From positions 24,066 to 60,860 of the forward strand of contig PATE01000087.1 of assembly GCA_002712305.1 (NCBI GenBank): DNA of 36,795 nt, read 5' to 3'. Of the stretch, positions 1 to 9,021 are shown in pieces. Source of the stretch: Gemmatimonadota bacterium (GTDB lineage: Bacteria; Latescibacterota; UBA2968; UBA8231). Under the pieces are notes generated by a model. The model searched no databases, was not told the origin of the DNA, and saw only the letters and a list, made by a program, of their open reading frames with translations. A program made the position numbers and the translations under genes. Position 1 is the stretch's first letter; the number at the start of each line of letters is the position of its first letter.

Positions 1-46
1 GACCGACAAACGTTCAGTCTTCGTGGATCTGAAGCCCTTGGTCGCT

Positions 47-75
47 TTGCGGCCCTTGGGGCCTATCCTTACTAT
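47..75 (+). promoter_or_regulatory. Candidate sigma-70-type promoter for aceE-aceF-lpd
   Basis: A -35-like TTGCGG (47-52) and a -10-like TACTAT (70-75) are separated by exactly 17 bases, in an AT-rich patch about 145 bases before the aceE start. The long leader leaves room for regulation, but I see no clear operator or riboswitch. The first 46 bases hold nothing I recognise. This is pattern matching only. Confidence 0.35.
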
Positions 76-221
76 ATACAGCCTCTTTCGACGACTTCGC
101 TAAGCGCGCAGCAGTGGTCTGTAGCACACATGGCTGACGCGCAACGACTGCCATCGGCGGCGGTCAGGCGCCCCCTCCAAACGGTTGCCACTGCGTCCCC
201 CCAAACGACATTGAGAGCCAA

Positions 222-2915
222 ATGAGCGAGACTGTGGTGGACAAATCCCACTCCTTCTCCGTCAACGGAGAGGCCGAAGTTGAACTGCGGGAATGGCTCG
301 ACTCCCTCGACTTTGTCCTCGAGAACCGTGACAGCGCCCAGGTCGAAGACCTGCTCCGCCAGCTGGTAACCCGTGCGGCGCGGGCCGGGGTGACCCTGCC
401 CTTTACCGCCCAGACACCGTATATCAACACAATCCCGCGTGACCGCCAGGCCCCATTTCCTGGCAGCCGAGAGATCGAACGGCGCATCAAGAGCCTCATT
501 CGCTGGAATGCGATGGCCATGGTGGTGCGTGCGAACAAGGATGAGGCCAGTCCCGGTGGACACATTTCGAGTTTCGCCTCCTCAGCGACGCTCTACGAAA
601 TTGGCTTCAATCACTTCTTCCGTGCCCCCACGGACGAGTCTTGCGGGGATCAGGTCTTTTTCCAGGGCCATGCGGCACCAGGTATCTATTCGCGGGCATT
701 TCTCGAGGGCCGTCTGACCGAAGAGCACCTGGTCAACTTCCGTCGTGAGACACGCGAAGGCGGCGGTCTGTCGTCGTATCCTCATCCGTGGCTCATGCCC
801 GAATTCTGGCAGTTCCCAACCGTGTCGATGGGCCTGGGACCGATCTGCTCCATCTACCAGGCACGATTCAACCAATACCTCGAGGACCGCGGCCTCAAGC
901 CTCGAAATGGTTCGCGAGTCTTCGGATTCTTTGGTGATGGCGAGATGGATGAGCCTGAATCCCTCGGCGCCCTCACCCTCGCCTCTCGAGAACAACTCGG
1001 TAACCTCACCTGGATCGTCAACTGTAATCTGCAGCGACTTGACGGTCCCGTGCGTGGCAATCAGAAGGTCATCCAGGAGCTGGAGGGTGCCTTCCGGGGA
1101 GCCGGTTGGAATGTGATCAAGGTTCTATGGGGTGACGATTGGGATGCTCTGCTCGAGGCGGATGTGGATGGCCTGCTGGCCAAACGCATGGGGGAAGTCG
1201 TCGACGGCGAGATGCAGAAGTACTCCGTTTCTGACGGAGCCTACATCCGCGAGCATTTCTTCGGCACCGACCCTCGCCTGTTGAAGATGGTGGAGCACTA
1301 TTCCGACGAGCAATTGCAGAAGATGCGTCGCGGAGGACACGACCCGGAGAAGGTCTACGCCGCCTACCACGCGGCAGTCAATCACACAGAGGGCCCGTCT
1401 GTCATTCTTGCCCACACCGTGAAAGGATATGGCCTGGGTGAGGCCGGAGAAGGCAAGAACATTACGCATCAGCAGAAGAAACTGAACGAAGAGGAGTTGC
1501 GGCACTTCCGCACTCGCTTCGGCATTCCCATCGACGATGTCGATGTGGCACAGGCGCCGTTCTATCGCCCGCCAGAAGACAGCGAAGAGATGACCTATCT
1601 CAAGGCTCGTCGTGAGGCGCTCGGTGGCTCCCTTCCGCAACGCTCCGTGCGCGCCGAAGCGATGGCGGCGCCAGACGCGGGTCTTTTTGAGGAATTCCGC
1701 GAGGGCACGGGCGATCGTGAAATGGCCACGACCATGGCCTTCGGCCGGGTCCTGACGAAGCTGATGCGCGACAAGGAGATCGGTAAGCTGATCGTGCCGA
1801 TCATTCCCGATGAAGCACGAACCTTCGGCCTCGATTCTCTGTTCCGACCTTTCGGGATCTACTCTCATGCCGGGCAGCTGTACGAACCGGTGGATCGCGA
1901 TACGCTTTCCTACTACAAGGAGGCGACGGACGGCCAGATCCTGGAAGAAGGCATCACCGAAGCCGGATCAATGTCTTCCTTCGTTGCCGCCGGAACAGCT
2001 TATGCTACTCACGGCGTCAACACGATCCCGTTTTTCGTCTACTACTCCATGTTCGGCCTGCAGCGCGTGGGCGATCTGATCTGGCTGGCCGGAGACATTC
2101 GCGCCAAGGGGTTCATGGTTGGCGGCACAGCTGGGCGCACGACGTTGGCTGGCGAAGGCCTGCAGCACAACGATGGCAACAGCCATCTGCAGGCATATCT
2201 GGTCCCGAATCTCGTGGCCTACGATCCCGCCTTCGCCTACGAAATCGAGATCATCGTTCAAGACGGGATTCGCCGCATGTATGTGGAACAGGAGGATGTG
2301 TTCTACTACCTGACGGTGGAGAACGAGACCTATCCCATGCCGGCCATGCCTGAGGGCGTGGAGGAAGGGGTTCTGAAAGGACTGTATCGCTTCCAGGCCT
2401 CGTCGAAGAAGCGGTCCAAACTGCGTGCTCAGCTGCTCGGGTCCGGCGCAATCATGCGCAGTGCCCTGGAGGCTCAACAGATCCTCGAAGACGACTTCAA
2501 CGTAGCCACCGATGTGTGGAGCATTACGAGCTTCAAGAATCTGCACAATGACGGTCTCGATGCAGACCGCTGGAATCGTCTGCACCCGGGTCAGCCGAAA
2601 CGCGTCCCCTACGTGACCGAGTGTCTGAAAGATGAGAAGGGGGTCTTCGTCGTCGCATCCGACTACGTGAAGGCCATGCCGGAGTCGATCGCCCGCTGGT
2701 TCCCGAAAACGCCCGTCACCCTCGGCACGGATGGATTCGGTCGCAGTGAAGGGCGGGCTGAGTTGCGTCGCTTCTTCGAGGTGGATGCTGCCTCGATCGT
2801 GATCGGCACCCTCAGCGCTCTGGCTGATGAAGGACAGATCGAACCCCAGGTCGTGGCCGATGCCATCACACGCTTCGGCATCGACCCCGACACCGCCAAC
2901 CCTGTTACCCGGTAA
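222..2915 (+). CDS. aceE: Pyruvate dehydrogenase E1 component, homodimeric type
   Basis: This is the thiamine-diphosphate-dependent decarboxylase that opens the pyruvate dehydrogenase complex, taking pyruvate to an acetyl group on the lipoyl arm of E2. The 897-residue single chain is the usual length of the AceE (alpha2) type rather than the split alpha/beta type. A GDGEMDEPES motif near residue 238 and NCN near residue 267 form the ThDP/Mg site, and the N-terminal part reads as AceE throughout (for example QVFFQGHAAPGIYSRAFLEG). The ATG follows a weak purine-rich GAGAG. It is the first gene of an operon: aceF starts 8 bases after its stop and lpd follows. No lesion is seen. Confidence 0.97.
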   Translation: MSETVVDKSHSFSVNGEAEVELREWLDSLDFVLENRDSAQVEDLLRQLVTRAARAGVTLPFTAQTPYINTIPRDRQAPFPGSREIERRIKSLIRWNAMAMVVRANKDEASPGGHISSFASSATLYEIGFNHFFRAPTDESCGDQVFFQGHAAPGIYSRAFLEGRLTEEHLVNFRRETREGGGLSSYPHPWLMPEFWQFPTVSMGLGPICSIYQARFNQYLEDRGLKPRNGSRVFGFFGDGEMDEPESLGALTLASREQLGNLTWIVNCNLQRLDGPVRGNQKVIQELEGAFRGAGWNVIKVLWGDDWDALLEADVDGLLAKRMGEVVDGEMQKYSVSDGAYIREHFFGTDPRLLKMVEHYSDEQLQKMRRGGHDPEKVYAAYHAAVNHTEGPSVILAHTVKGYGLGEAGEGKNITHQQKKLNEEELRHFRTRFGIPIDDVDVAQAPFYRPPEDSEEMTYLKARREALGGSLPQRSVRAEAMAAPDAGLFEEFREGTGDREMATTMAFGRVLTKLMRDKEIGKLIVPIIPDEARTFGLDSLFRPFGIYSHAGQLYEPVDRDTLSYYKEATDGQILEEGITEAGSMSSFVAAGTAYATHGVNTIPFFVYYSMFGLQRVGDLIWLAGDIRAKGFMVGGTAGRTTLAGEGLQHNDGNSHLQAYLVPNLVAYDPAFAYEIEIIVQDGIRRMYVEQEDVFYYLTVENETYPMPAMPEGVEEGVLKGLYRFQASSKKRSKLRAQLLGSGAIMRSALEAQQILEDDFNVATDVWSITSFKNLHNDGLDADRWNRLHPGQPKRVPYVTECLKDEKGVFVVASDYVKAMPESIARWFPKTPVTLGTDGFGRSEGRAELRRFFEVDAASIVIGTLSALADEGQIEPQVVADAITRFGIDPDTANPVTR

Positions 2916-2923
2916 GAGAATCT

Positions 2924-4558
2924 GTGGCTGAGTTCAAGCTGCCCGATCTGGGCGAGAACATCGAAACGGGCGAGGTGATCAGTGTCCTCGTAGCAGTCGG
3001 CGACAGCCTTTCCGAGGATCAGCCCGTCGTCGAACTGGAGACGGACAAGGCTGTGATCGAGGTACCCTCCTCGGTGAGCGGTACTATCGCCGCCATCCAC
3101 ATATCGCAAGGTGACACGATCGCTGTAGGACAGGCGATTCTCGTCGTCGACGGCGAGGCCGCGGCGGCTCCTTCTGAGCCGGCGACCGCAGCTGAAGCAC
3201 CTGCCGCCGCCGCACCCGCACCGGCTGCTGATCCGGCACCTGCCCCTGCAATTGAGGCACCTGCCGCCCCATCGTCGCAGGAGGTCGTCCTGCCCGAACT
3301 TGGAGAAGGCGTCGACAGCGGCGACGTGGTGGGCATCATGGTTGGTGTCGGCGATGACGTCGTGGAGGAACAAGGCCTGCTTGAGCTGGAAATCGACAAG
3401 GGTGTCGTCGAGTTGCCATCGCCGGCGGCCGGAAAGATCAGCGCTCTGCACATCAAGGAGGGCGATCGAGCGACGGTTGGTCAGTTGATTGCCACCCTAG
3501 AGGTCTCTGGCGCAGCCCCCGCTCCGGCCGCGACAGCGCCATCCCAGACGCCAGCACCCACGCCTGTAGTTGAACCGACGGTCTCCGAGGCACCCGCTCA
3601 AGCGCCTGCCCAGAGCGCCGCCGCCCCAGCGGTTGCGCCCGATCAGCCAGCGCGTCAGCTGGTTCCCGCGGCGCCCTCGGTTCGCCGGTTGGCCCGCGAA
3701 ATCGGCGTCGATGTGGGCGTCGTAAAAGGCACCGGTCCCGGCGGCCGAATCTCGGAAGCCGACGTGAAGGCACATTCCAAACAGTTGCACGAAACACGCG
3801 CTGCCAGTGGCCCCGTCGCGGCCAGCGCCGTGGCCCTGCCTGACTTCAGCAAGTGGGGGCAGATCGAGGCGGAACCGTTCAGCAATGTCCGCCGCATCAC
3901 CGCCCAGCGCATGGTTCAGGCCTGGACGAGCATCCCACACGTGACCCAATTCGATCAGGCAGATGTCACGGAACTGGAAACGTTCCGCAAGAGCCACGGC
4001 AAGGCCGTAGAGAAAGCTGGCGGCAAGCTGACGCCGACGGCTCTGATCTTGAAGGTCGTCGGCGCGGCGCTGACGAAGTTCCCTCAGTTCTGCGCCAGCA
4101 TCGACATGGCCACCGAGCAGGTGATCTACAAGAAGTACCGCCATATCGGCATCGCCGTGGATACCAAGCGCGGGTTGCTCGTACCGGTCATTCGAGACGT
4201 GGATCAGAAGACGGTCACCGAGCTGTCCGTCGAGTTGTCCGAGATGGCGGAAAAAACCCGCACGGGGCGCGTCGCCATCGACGATATGCAGGGGGGCTGT
4301 TTCACGATCAGCAATATCGGCGGGATCGGCGGCACGGCGTTCACACCCATCGTCAATGCACCAGAGGTGGCGATCCTCGGTGTGGCCCGCAGCAAAACTG
4401 AACCGGTGCATATAGACGGTCAGTTCCAACCGAGGCTCATTATGCCCCTGTCGCTGTCCTACGATCACCGACTCATCGATGGGGCCGACGGGGCGCGTTT
4501 CCTCCGCTTCATCTGTGAGTGCCTCGAGAATCCCTTCTTCCTCGCCTTTGAGGGCTGA
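2924..4558 (+). CDS. aceF: Dihydrolipoamide acetyltransferase E2, two lipoyl domains
   Basis: The E2 core of pyruvate dehydrogenase transfers the acetyl group from its lipoyl arm to CoA. Domains in order: lipoyl 1 (about 1-77, lipoylated Lys42 in ELETDKAVIEVPS), an Ala/Pro linker, lipoyl 2 (about 119-195, Lys159 in ELEIDKGVVELPS), a second Ala/Pro linker, the E1/E3-binding domain (about 248-285) and the catalytic domain ending in DHRLIDG (His515, Asp519). The 544-residue length suits a two-lipoyl AceF. The start is GTG at 2924, chosen because MAEFKLPDLGE is the canonical beginning of a lipoyl domain. The Ala/Pro linkers create long false ORFs on the other strand. Confidence 0.96.
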   Translation: MAEFKLPDLGENIETGEVISVLVAVGDSLSEDQPVVELETDKAVIEVPSSVSGTIAAIHISQGDTIAVGQAILVVDGEAAAAPSEPATAAEAPAAAAPAPAADPAPAPAIEAPAAPSSQEVVLPELGEGVDSGDVVGIMVGVGDDVVEEQGLLELEIDKGVVELPSPAAGKISALHIKEGDRATVGQLIATLEVSGAAPAPAATAPSQTPAPTPVVEPTVSEAPAQAPAQSAAAPAVAPDQPARQLVPAAPSVRRLAREIGVDVGVVKGTGPGGRISEADVKAHSKQLHETRAASGPVAASAVALPDFSKWGQIEAEPFSNVRRITAQRMVQAWTSIPHVTQFDQADVTELETFRKSHGKAVEKAGGKLTPTALILKVVGAALTKFPQFCASIDMATEQVIYKKYRHIGIAVDTKRGLLVPVIRDVDQKTVTELSVELSEMAEKTRTGRVAIDDMQGGCFTISNIGGIGGTAFTPIVNAPEVAILGVARSKTEPVHIDGQFQPRLIMPLSLSYDHRLIDGADGARFLRFICECLENPFFLAFEG

Positions 4559-4564
4559 GCAACG

Positions 4565-5983
4565 ATGGCTGAACAGACGCAGCTGGCTGTCGTGGGTGGT
4601 GGTCCGGGCGGGTATGTCTCTGCCTTCCGCGCCGCCGATCTGGGCATCGATGTAACCCTCATCGATCTCGACGAGAATCCCGGTGGCGTATGTCTCTACC
4701 GAGGGTGCATCCCGTCCAAGGCGCTGCTGCACGTAGCCAAATTGCTGAATGAGACCAGGGAGGCCACCGAATGGGGTGTCACCTTCGGCGAACCCCAGAT
4801 CGATCTGGATAAGCTGAGAGATTTCAAAGACCGCGTCGTGGCTCGCATGACCGGTGGTCTGGGCCAGCTGTCCAAAGCCCGCAAGGTGAACTACATCCGT
4901 GGTCGCGCTCGCTTCACCTCAGCCCAATCGCTGTCGATCGACGTGCACGATGGTGGAACGCAGGATCTGACCTTCGAGCATGCCGTGTTGGCCACAGGCT
5001 CACGGCCCATCATGTTGCCGGCCTTCGACATAAGTTCCGATCGGATCATGGATTCCACGGGTGCCCTCGAATTGGCCGATGTGCCTGGTAGACTGCTCGT
5101 GGTGGGCGGCGGCATTATCGGTCTCGAGTTGGGCCAGGTCTACGCCGCGCTGGGCTCGAGCGTGTCTGTCGTGGAGATGACGGACGGACTTGTACCACCT
5201 GGCGATCGCGATCTGGTGCGGATCCTGCAGAAGCGGCTGGACAGCCAGTTCGAGGCGATCCACCTGGAGACGAAGGTGACCGCCGTCGCCGAGGATGGAG
5301 ATGGCCTTAAGGTGACGATGGAACCGGTGAACGGCGGCGATCTCATCGAAGAGAGATATGACCGGGTTCTACTGTCCATCGGTCGCCGTCCAAATTCGGA
5401 AGACCTCGGCCTCGAAAACACGAAGGTTCAACTCGATGAGCGTGGTTTCGTGCAAGCCGACGTGCAGCGACGTACAGCCGAACCGACGATCTTCGCCATT
5501 GGCGATGTGATTGGCTCGGCGCTGGCCCATACCGCCTCCCATGAAGGCATCGTCGCCGCCGAAGTCATCAGCGGGAAACGCGCCGCCTTCGAGCCAAATG
5601 CGATCCCTTCCGTCGTGTACACCGATCCCGAGTTGGCCTGGTGCGGTCTCACCGAGGCCGAGGCCAAGCAGCAAGGCCGCAAAGTGCAGGTCGCTCGTTT
5701 CCCCTGGGCGGCGTCGGGGCGGGCAACCACCCTCGATCGCAATGACGGTGTGACGAAACTCATCGTCGATCCCGAGACCGAACGCGTCCTCGGCGTGGGT
5801 ATTGTGGGGCCCGGCGCCGGCGAATTGATCGCCGAAGGAGTGCTGGCCGTCGAAATGGCCGCTCTCGTATCGGATGTGGCCCTTTCCATACATCCCCATC
5901 CGACCCTCTCGGAAACGGTAATGGAGGCGGCTGAAGCCTTCCACGGACTCAGCCCGCATATCAACGCGCCGAAACGCAAATAG
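4565..5983 (+). CDS. lpdA: Dihydrolipoyl dehydrogenase (E3)
   Basis: This FAD-dependent disulfide oxidoreductase reoxidises dihydrolipoamide on E2 and makes NADH. Visible are the N-terminal FAD motif GGGPGG (11-16), the redox disulfide in GGVCLYRGCIPSK (Cys43 and Cys48), the NAD-binding GGGIIGLELG near residue 180, the second FAD motif (TIFAIGDV) and the C-terminal HPTLSE (His445-Glu450) of the active-site dyad. At 472 residues it is normal in length and intact. The ATG lies 6 bases past the aceF stop, so it is the third gene of the operon. A run of T (5989-5994) follows the stop, but no convincing terminator stem precedes it. It could also serve other 2-oxoacid dehydrogenase complexes. Confidence 0.96.
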   Translation: MAEQTQLAVVGGGPGGYVSAFRAADLGIDVTLIDLDENPGGVCLYRGCIPSKALLHVAKLLNETREATEWGVTFGEPQIDLDKLRDFKDRVVARMTGGLGQLSKARKVNYIRGRARFTSAQSLSIDVHDGGTQDLTFEHAVLATGSRPIMLPAFDISSDRIMDSTGALELADVPGRLLVVGGGIIGLELGQVYAALGSSVSVVEMTDGLVPPGDRDLVRILQKRLDSQFEAIHLETKVTAVAEDGDGLKVTMEPVNGGDLIEERYDRVLLSIGRRPNSEDLGLENTKVQLDERGFVQADVQRRTAEPTIFAIGDVIGSALAHTASHEGIVAAEVISGKRAAFEPNAIPSVVYTDPELAWCGLTEAEAKQQGRKVQVARFPWAASGRATTLDRNDGVTKLIVDPETERVLGVGIVGPGAGELIAEGVLAVEMAALVSDVALSIHPHPTLSETVMEAAEAFHGLSPHINAPKRK

Positions 5984-6177
5984 ATCGTTTTTTCCGTTGG
6001 CGAGCCCTTCCCGGGGCGAGGACGAATATCCCACTATTGTCCTATCTTGCTGATTTTACTCCTTTTATAGAGAATGACCCAGTTTGCACGTCGGGCGGTA
6101 CGTCCTTTGCGATAGGGGGCTTGGACTTGATCTGCCACAACTGGATGTGGCTCCACCCTCTTCCGTAGCTTGCCCCA

Positions 6178-6414
6178 ATGCAGCTGAATCCAGCACATCA
6201 CCTCGATCACCGTCTGCAGGAGATCGACCAGCAAATCAACACTGCCCTGCGTGACATCCGGCGCAATATGCAGGAGTTGGAGAAGGCATCGACGAACGGT
6301 CGCACCAGCGGCTCGTCGCCCAGGAAGGATTTCTCCGCTGTCCTGGCCCAGACCCTCGAGTCAGAGGCTCTGGAGTCTGAGACACTCGAGTCGGAGACAG
6401 ACCCCGGAGTCTGA
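6178..6414 (+). CDS. Small hypothetical protein with coiled-coil and LESE(A/T) repeats
   Basis: I do not recognise this 78-residue protein. Residues about 8-40 are rich in Leu, Ile, Gln and Glu with heptad-like spacing (HRLQEIDQQINTALRDIRRN) and could form a short coiled coil. A Ser/Gly-rich linker follows, and the end is acidic, made of three 15-base tandem copies reading LESEA-LESET-LESET. There is no signal peptide and no strong ribosome-binding site before the ATG. It lies alone between lpd and the transglycosylase gene, both on the same strand. The codon-phased repeat argues for translation, but the call is uncertain. Confidence 0.4.
   Translation: MQLNPAHHLDHRLQEIDQQINTALRDIRRNMQELEKASTNGRTSGSSPRKDFSAVLAQTLESEALESETLESETDPGV
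6355..6399 (+). repeat. Three 15-bp tandem repeats in the small ORF
   Basis: Units lie at 6355-6369, 6370-6384 and 6385-6399, each of the form CT(C/G)GAGTC(A/T/G)GAG(G/A)C(T/A). The period is a multiple of three and most differences between units are at third codon positions, so the repeat preserves the reading frame of the 78-residue ORF. Slippage could change the copy number without a frameshift. Confidence 0.75.
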
Positions 6415-6584
6415 ACGGGGCGGAAAATCCGCAGTGGCTGCTGTGCATCCGTGTCAGTATCTTAGGCCGTCGCGAGTTCGAGACATTGCCCCCTCACGTG
6501 TGCCTGAACCGCCGTCCCCCGGCGTGAGGTCCCTCCCTCGTGACACCCTTCTGACACCTGATATCCCTTTTGCCAGGCTAATCC

Positions 6585-8723
6585 GTGCGACGCCAGGCTC
6601 GTTTCGCCATCGCCACAACCGCCGTATGTGCCGTTGTGCTGTTGCCCTTTATCGTGCGAATTGCCCTGCACGAGCCGCGCACCACTGTGCGCGAGCGGCC
6701 GACAACGGATGTGGCCGAACTCATGCGGCGACAGCAGTTTCGGCAGGCGTATGCACAGTTGCGTGAGGCGAAGCCGGACTCCTTACGCCCCTGGCGTTTG
6801 GCCCTGCGCCTGGCGATCTGCGAGCGTGCCATGGGTCAGCATGCCGTCGCAGCGGGCCGACTGGCAGCGATCGATTCGTTGCCCACTCACCTGTTGCAGT
6901 ATCGCGATCTGTGGTTGAGTCGCAGTCGTGAACAACTGGGCGATACGACCTCCGCCGTCATCGGTTATCGAGCGTTGCTGGCCGAAGGCCACAGGGCCGT
7001 CGCCGACTCTGCCCGTCACTATCTTGCGCGACTCTACACCAAGACGCACCAGCATGCCGAAGCGCTGGAGATGTTCAGACAGCAATTGCGTGCGGCGCCC
7101 ACTTTCAAGGGAGATCTCCTCTATCGGATTTCTCTTTCGCAGGCCGCTCTCGGCGACGAAGAAGGTTCTCGAAAAACGCAGCTGAAGTTGATGGCCGACC
7201 ACCCATCCCATCGGCTGGCCCGAGATGTGGCGGATCGCCTCAGGACCCGAACGCCACGAGAGCAATATGTCCGCGCCGTTGTCCGCTACAATCACGGCGA
7301 CGATCGACGGACCATTGACGGACTGCGGCGTCTCTTGCGCCGCGATGATGTTCCCCGAAAACTCGCCTCCGACGCCCAGTACCTGCTGGGACGCTCGTAT
7401 TCACGCTCCGGTCAGCGTAGTCGGTCTCGTCGGACGTTTGAACGGCTTCACGAACAACACGGTCGACCGTCGGCTCTGTATCGGTTGGCCGGACTTGAGG
7501 TCACCGGCGACGCCGATCTCGATGCGGTGCAGACTTATCGTCGATTCGCCCGCCTCTACCCGAATCACGGTCTGGCAGATGACGCGTTGTGGCAGGCAGC
7601 CAAAGCTGCCGAACGACACGATGAATTCGCCCTTGCCGGTGAAGTCTACAAGCAACTCTACCGCACCTATCCGGCCAGTGGCTTCAGCGAGGAGGCCCGT
7701 TGGAGTGTCGCCTTCACCCACTACTGCCGTGGCGAGAATGAACGTGCCCTGACGCTGTTCGTCGAGACGGCACGTGCCGCGCGTCAACCTCACATTGTGG
7801 ACCAGAGCTATTTCTGGGCGGGCAAGACGGCACGACGTCTTGGAATGAAGGATGAAGCGACGCAGCACTTCTCACGTGCCGCCGCCGGATTCCCACGCTC
7901 TTACTACGCCTCCCGCGCGGTGAGTATGGGCTTTGGCAGCGGGCAGTTGCCCAGACCCCCTGCAGCGTTGCGAGCGGCAGCGTCGGTTCCCGAGCGAGCA
8001 GAACACCTGCGAGGTGCAGATCACGTCTTGCGAGCGTATGCATTGATGGACCTGGGACTGGCTGACGCGGCAGAAGGTGAGTTGCGGCATGCCGAACGAC
8101 TCCATCGGCGAGACACCCAGGCCCTGCGATTGATTCACGAGGGGTACGAAGAGCTGCGCCTGCACGATCGAGCCTTGCGTCTGGCGACGCAGTTGGTCTC
8201 CTCCAACGATCCGGCCCAGATGGTGACCCTCTACCCCAGCTACTACTGGGAACAGATCGCAGAAGCGGCGCGTGAAGCGCACGTCGATCCCTACCTGATC
8301 CTATCGGTGATCCGGCAGGAGAGCTTCTTCAACTCCGATGCCGTATCCCGCGTGGGTGCTGTGGGCTTGATGCAGATCATGCCGCAGACGGGCCGCAAAC
8401 TTGCCCGCTCTCTCGGCGTGCAACCCTTCGACCGCAAACTCCTGTTCGATCCGAACGTCTCGATCCGCCTGGGCACTCGATTCCTGGGTGACCAGGTGCG
8501 GTCCTTTGAGCGGGGTCCGGCTCAGAATCTGGGTACTGCCCTCGGATTGGCCGCCTACAATGCGGGGCCACGGATCACGCGCAGTTGGCTTGAACGTTTC
8601 CCGTACGAAGACCCGGACGCTTTCGTCGAGCGCATTCCGTATAAGGAAACGCGCCTGTATGTGAAGAAGGTGCTCAAGAACCTCGCCATCTATCGCACGC
8701 TGAATGGCCGTTCGCGCACCTAG
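6585..8723 (+). CDS. slt: Slt-type soluble lytic murein transglycosylase with TPR-like domain
   Basis: The enzyme cleaves peptidoglycan between MurNAc and GlcNAc to give 1,6-anhydro ends. Residues 1-30 carry a basic start and a hydrophobic segment (ARFAIATTAVCAVVLLPFIV), an uncleaved anchor or signal peptide that places it in the periplasm. About 400 residues of alpha-helical TPR/superhelical repeats follow, then the C-terminal lysozyme-like domain. There, VIRQESFFNSDAVS holds the catalytic Glu579, followed by GAVGLMQIMP and later GTALGLAAYNAGP. The 712-residue length fits Slt70-like proteins. The GTG start at 6585 is chosen because it gives the complete signal segment. A small membrane protein follows within 45 bases. 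Confidence 0.92.
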   Translation: MRRQARFAIATTAVCAVVLLPFIVRIALHEPRTTVRERPTTDVAELMRRQQFRQAYAQLREAKPDSLRPWRLALRLAICERAMGQHAVAAGRLAAIDSLPTHLLQYRDLWLSRSREQLGDTTSAVIGYRALLAEGHRAVADSARHYLARLYTKTHQHAEALEMFRQQLRAAPTFKGDLLYRISLSQAALGDEEGSRKTQLKLMADHPSHRLARDVADRLRTRTPREQYVRAVVRYNHGDDRRTIDGLRRLLRRDDVPRKLASDAQYLLGRSYSRSGQRSRSRRTFERLHEQHGRPSALYRLAGLEVTGDADLDAVQTYRRFARLYPNHGLADDALWQAAKAAERHDEFALAGEVYKQLYRTYPASGFSEEARWSVAFTHYCRGENERALTLFVETARAARQPHIVDQSYFWAGKTARRLGMKDEATQHFSRAAAGFPRSYYASRAVSMGFGSGQLPRPPAALRAAASVPERAEHLRGADHVLRAYALMDLGLADAAEGELRHAERLHRRDTQALRLIHEGYEELRLHDRALRLATQLVSSNDPAQMVTLYPSYYWEQIAEAAREAHVDPYLILSVIRQESFFNSDAVSRVGAVGLMQIMPQTGRKLARSLGVQPFDRKLLFDPNVSIRLGTRFLGDQVRSFERGPAQNLGTALGLAAYNAGPRITRSWLERFPYEDPDAFVERIPYKETRLYVKKVLKNLAIYRTLNGRSRT

Positions 8724-8765
8724 GCGGGCTTGTGGAGAATCCTCCGGTCCCTATCGTTTGTTTCT

Positions 8766-8996
8766 ATGTCACTGGAAACGCCACCCCCCGTCGAGCCTGA
8801 GAACCGGGGACGCCGTCTGGAGGATGTCTTCATTCTCCTGTGCGTCATCACCCTGTGGCCAGTCATCCTGGGCTGGGACCACCCACTTTACGAAGTCCTG
8901 CTGTACGGGGCGCTCATCGGCCTAGTCGCCATCTTCGTGCGGCGGATCCGGCGATTTCAGGATGCACGTCGTGAGATCGAAGACAAGATGAACTGA
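8766..8996 (+). CDS. Small two-helix membrane protein
   Basis: This unrecognised 76-residue protein has two predicted membrane helices (around DVFILLCVITLWPVILGW and EVLLYGALIGLVAIFVRR) and a basic, charged C-terminal tail (RRFQDARREIEDKMN). The proline-rich N-terminus precedes helix 1. I prefer the ATG at 8766; an in-frame TTG at 8730, just after the slt stop, would add 12 residues, and neither has a good ribosome-binding site. The position directly behind slt suggests co-transcription and perhaps an envelope role, which is inference. Its stop lies within the hairpin shared with the convergent DUF368 gene. Confidence 0.6.
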   Translation: MSLETPPPVEPENRGRRLEDVFILLCVITLWPVILGWDHPLYEVLLYGALIGLVAIFVRRIRRFQDARREIEDKMN

Positions 8997-9021
8997 CGGC
9001 TCAACGTTGGCTTGAGTCGTC
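8995..9021. terminator. Shared hairpin between convergent genes
   Basis: A 10-bp stem (arms 8995-9004 and 9012-9021, one G-T pair) closes a 7-base loop. It spans the stop codons of the plus-strand small membrane protein and the minus-strand DUF368 gene. There is no clear T-run on either side, so it is at best a bidirectional terminator without a U-tract, or an mRNA 3'-end stabiliser. Confidence 0.45.

Noticed and set aside
3497-4732. 411-codon antisense frame over aceF and the start of lpd
   Set aside because: Shadow of Ala/Pro-rich aceF; it would have to overlap two certain genes, and its residues look like reversed codon bias.
5984-6060. Rho-independent terminator after lpd
   Set aside because: There is a short T-run (5989-5994), but it precedes rather than follows the only weak stem, so no proper terminator geometry.
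6034-6234. Minus-strand 66-codon ORF between lpd and the small ORF
   Set aside because: It is rich in basic residues and vaguely transposase-like, but has no recognisable motif and overlaps the small plus-strand ORF; too weak to call.
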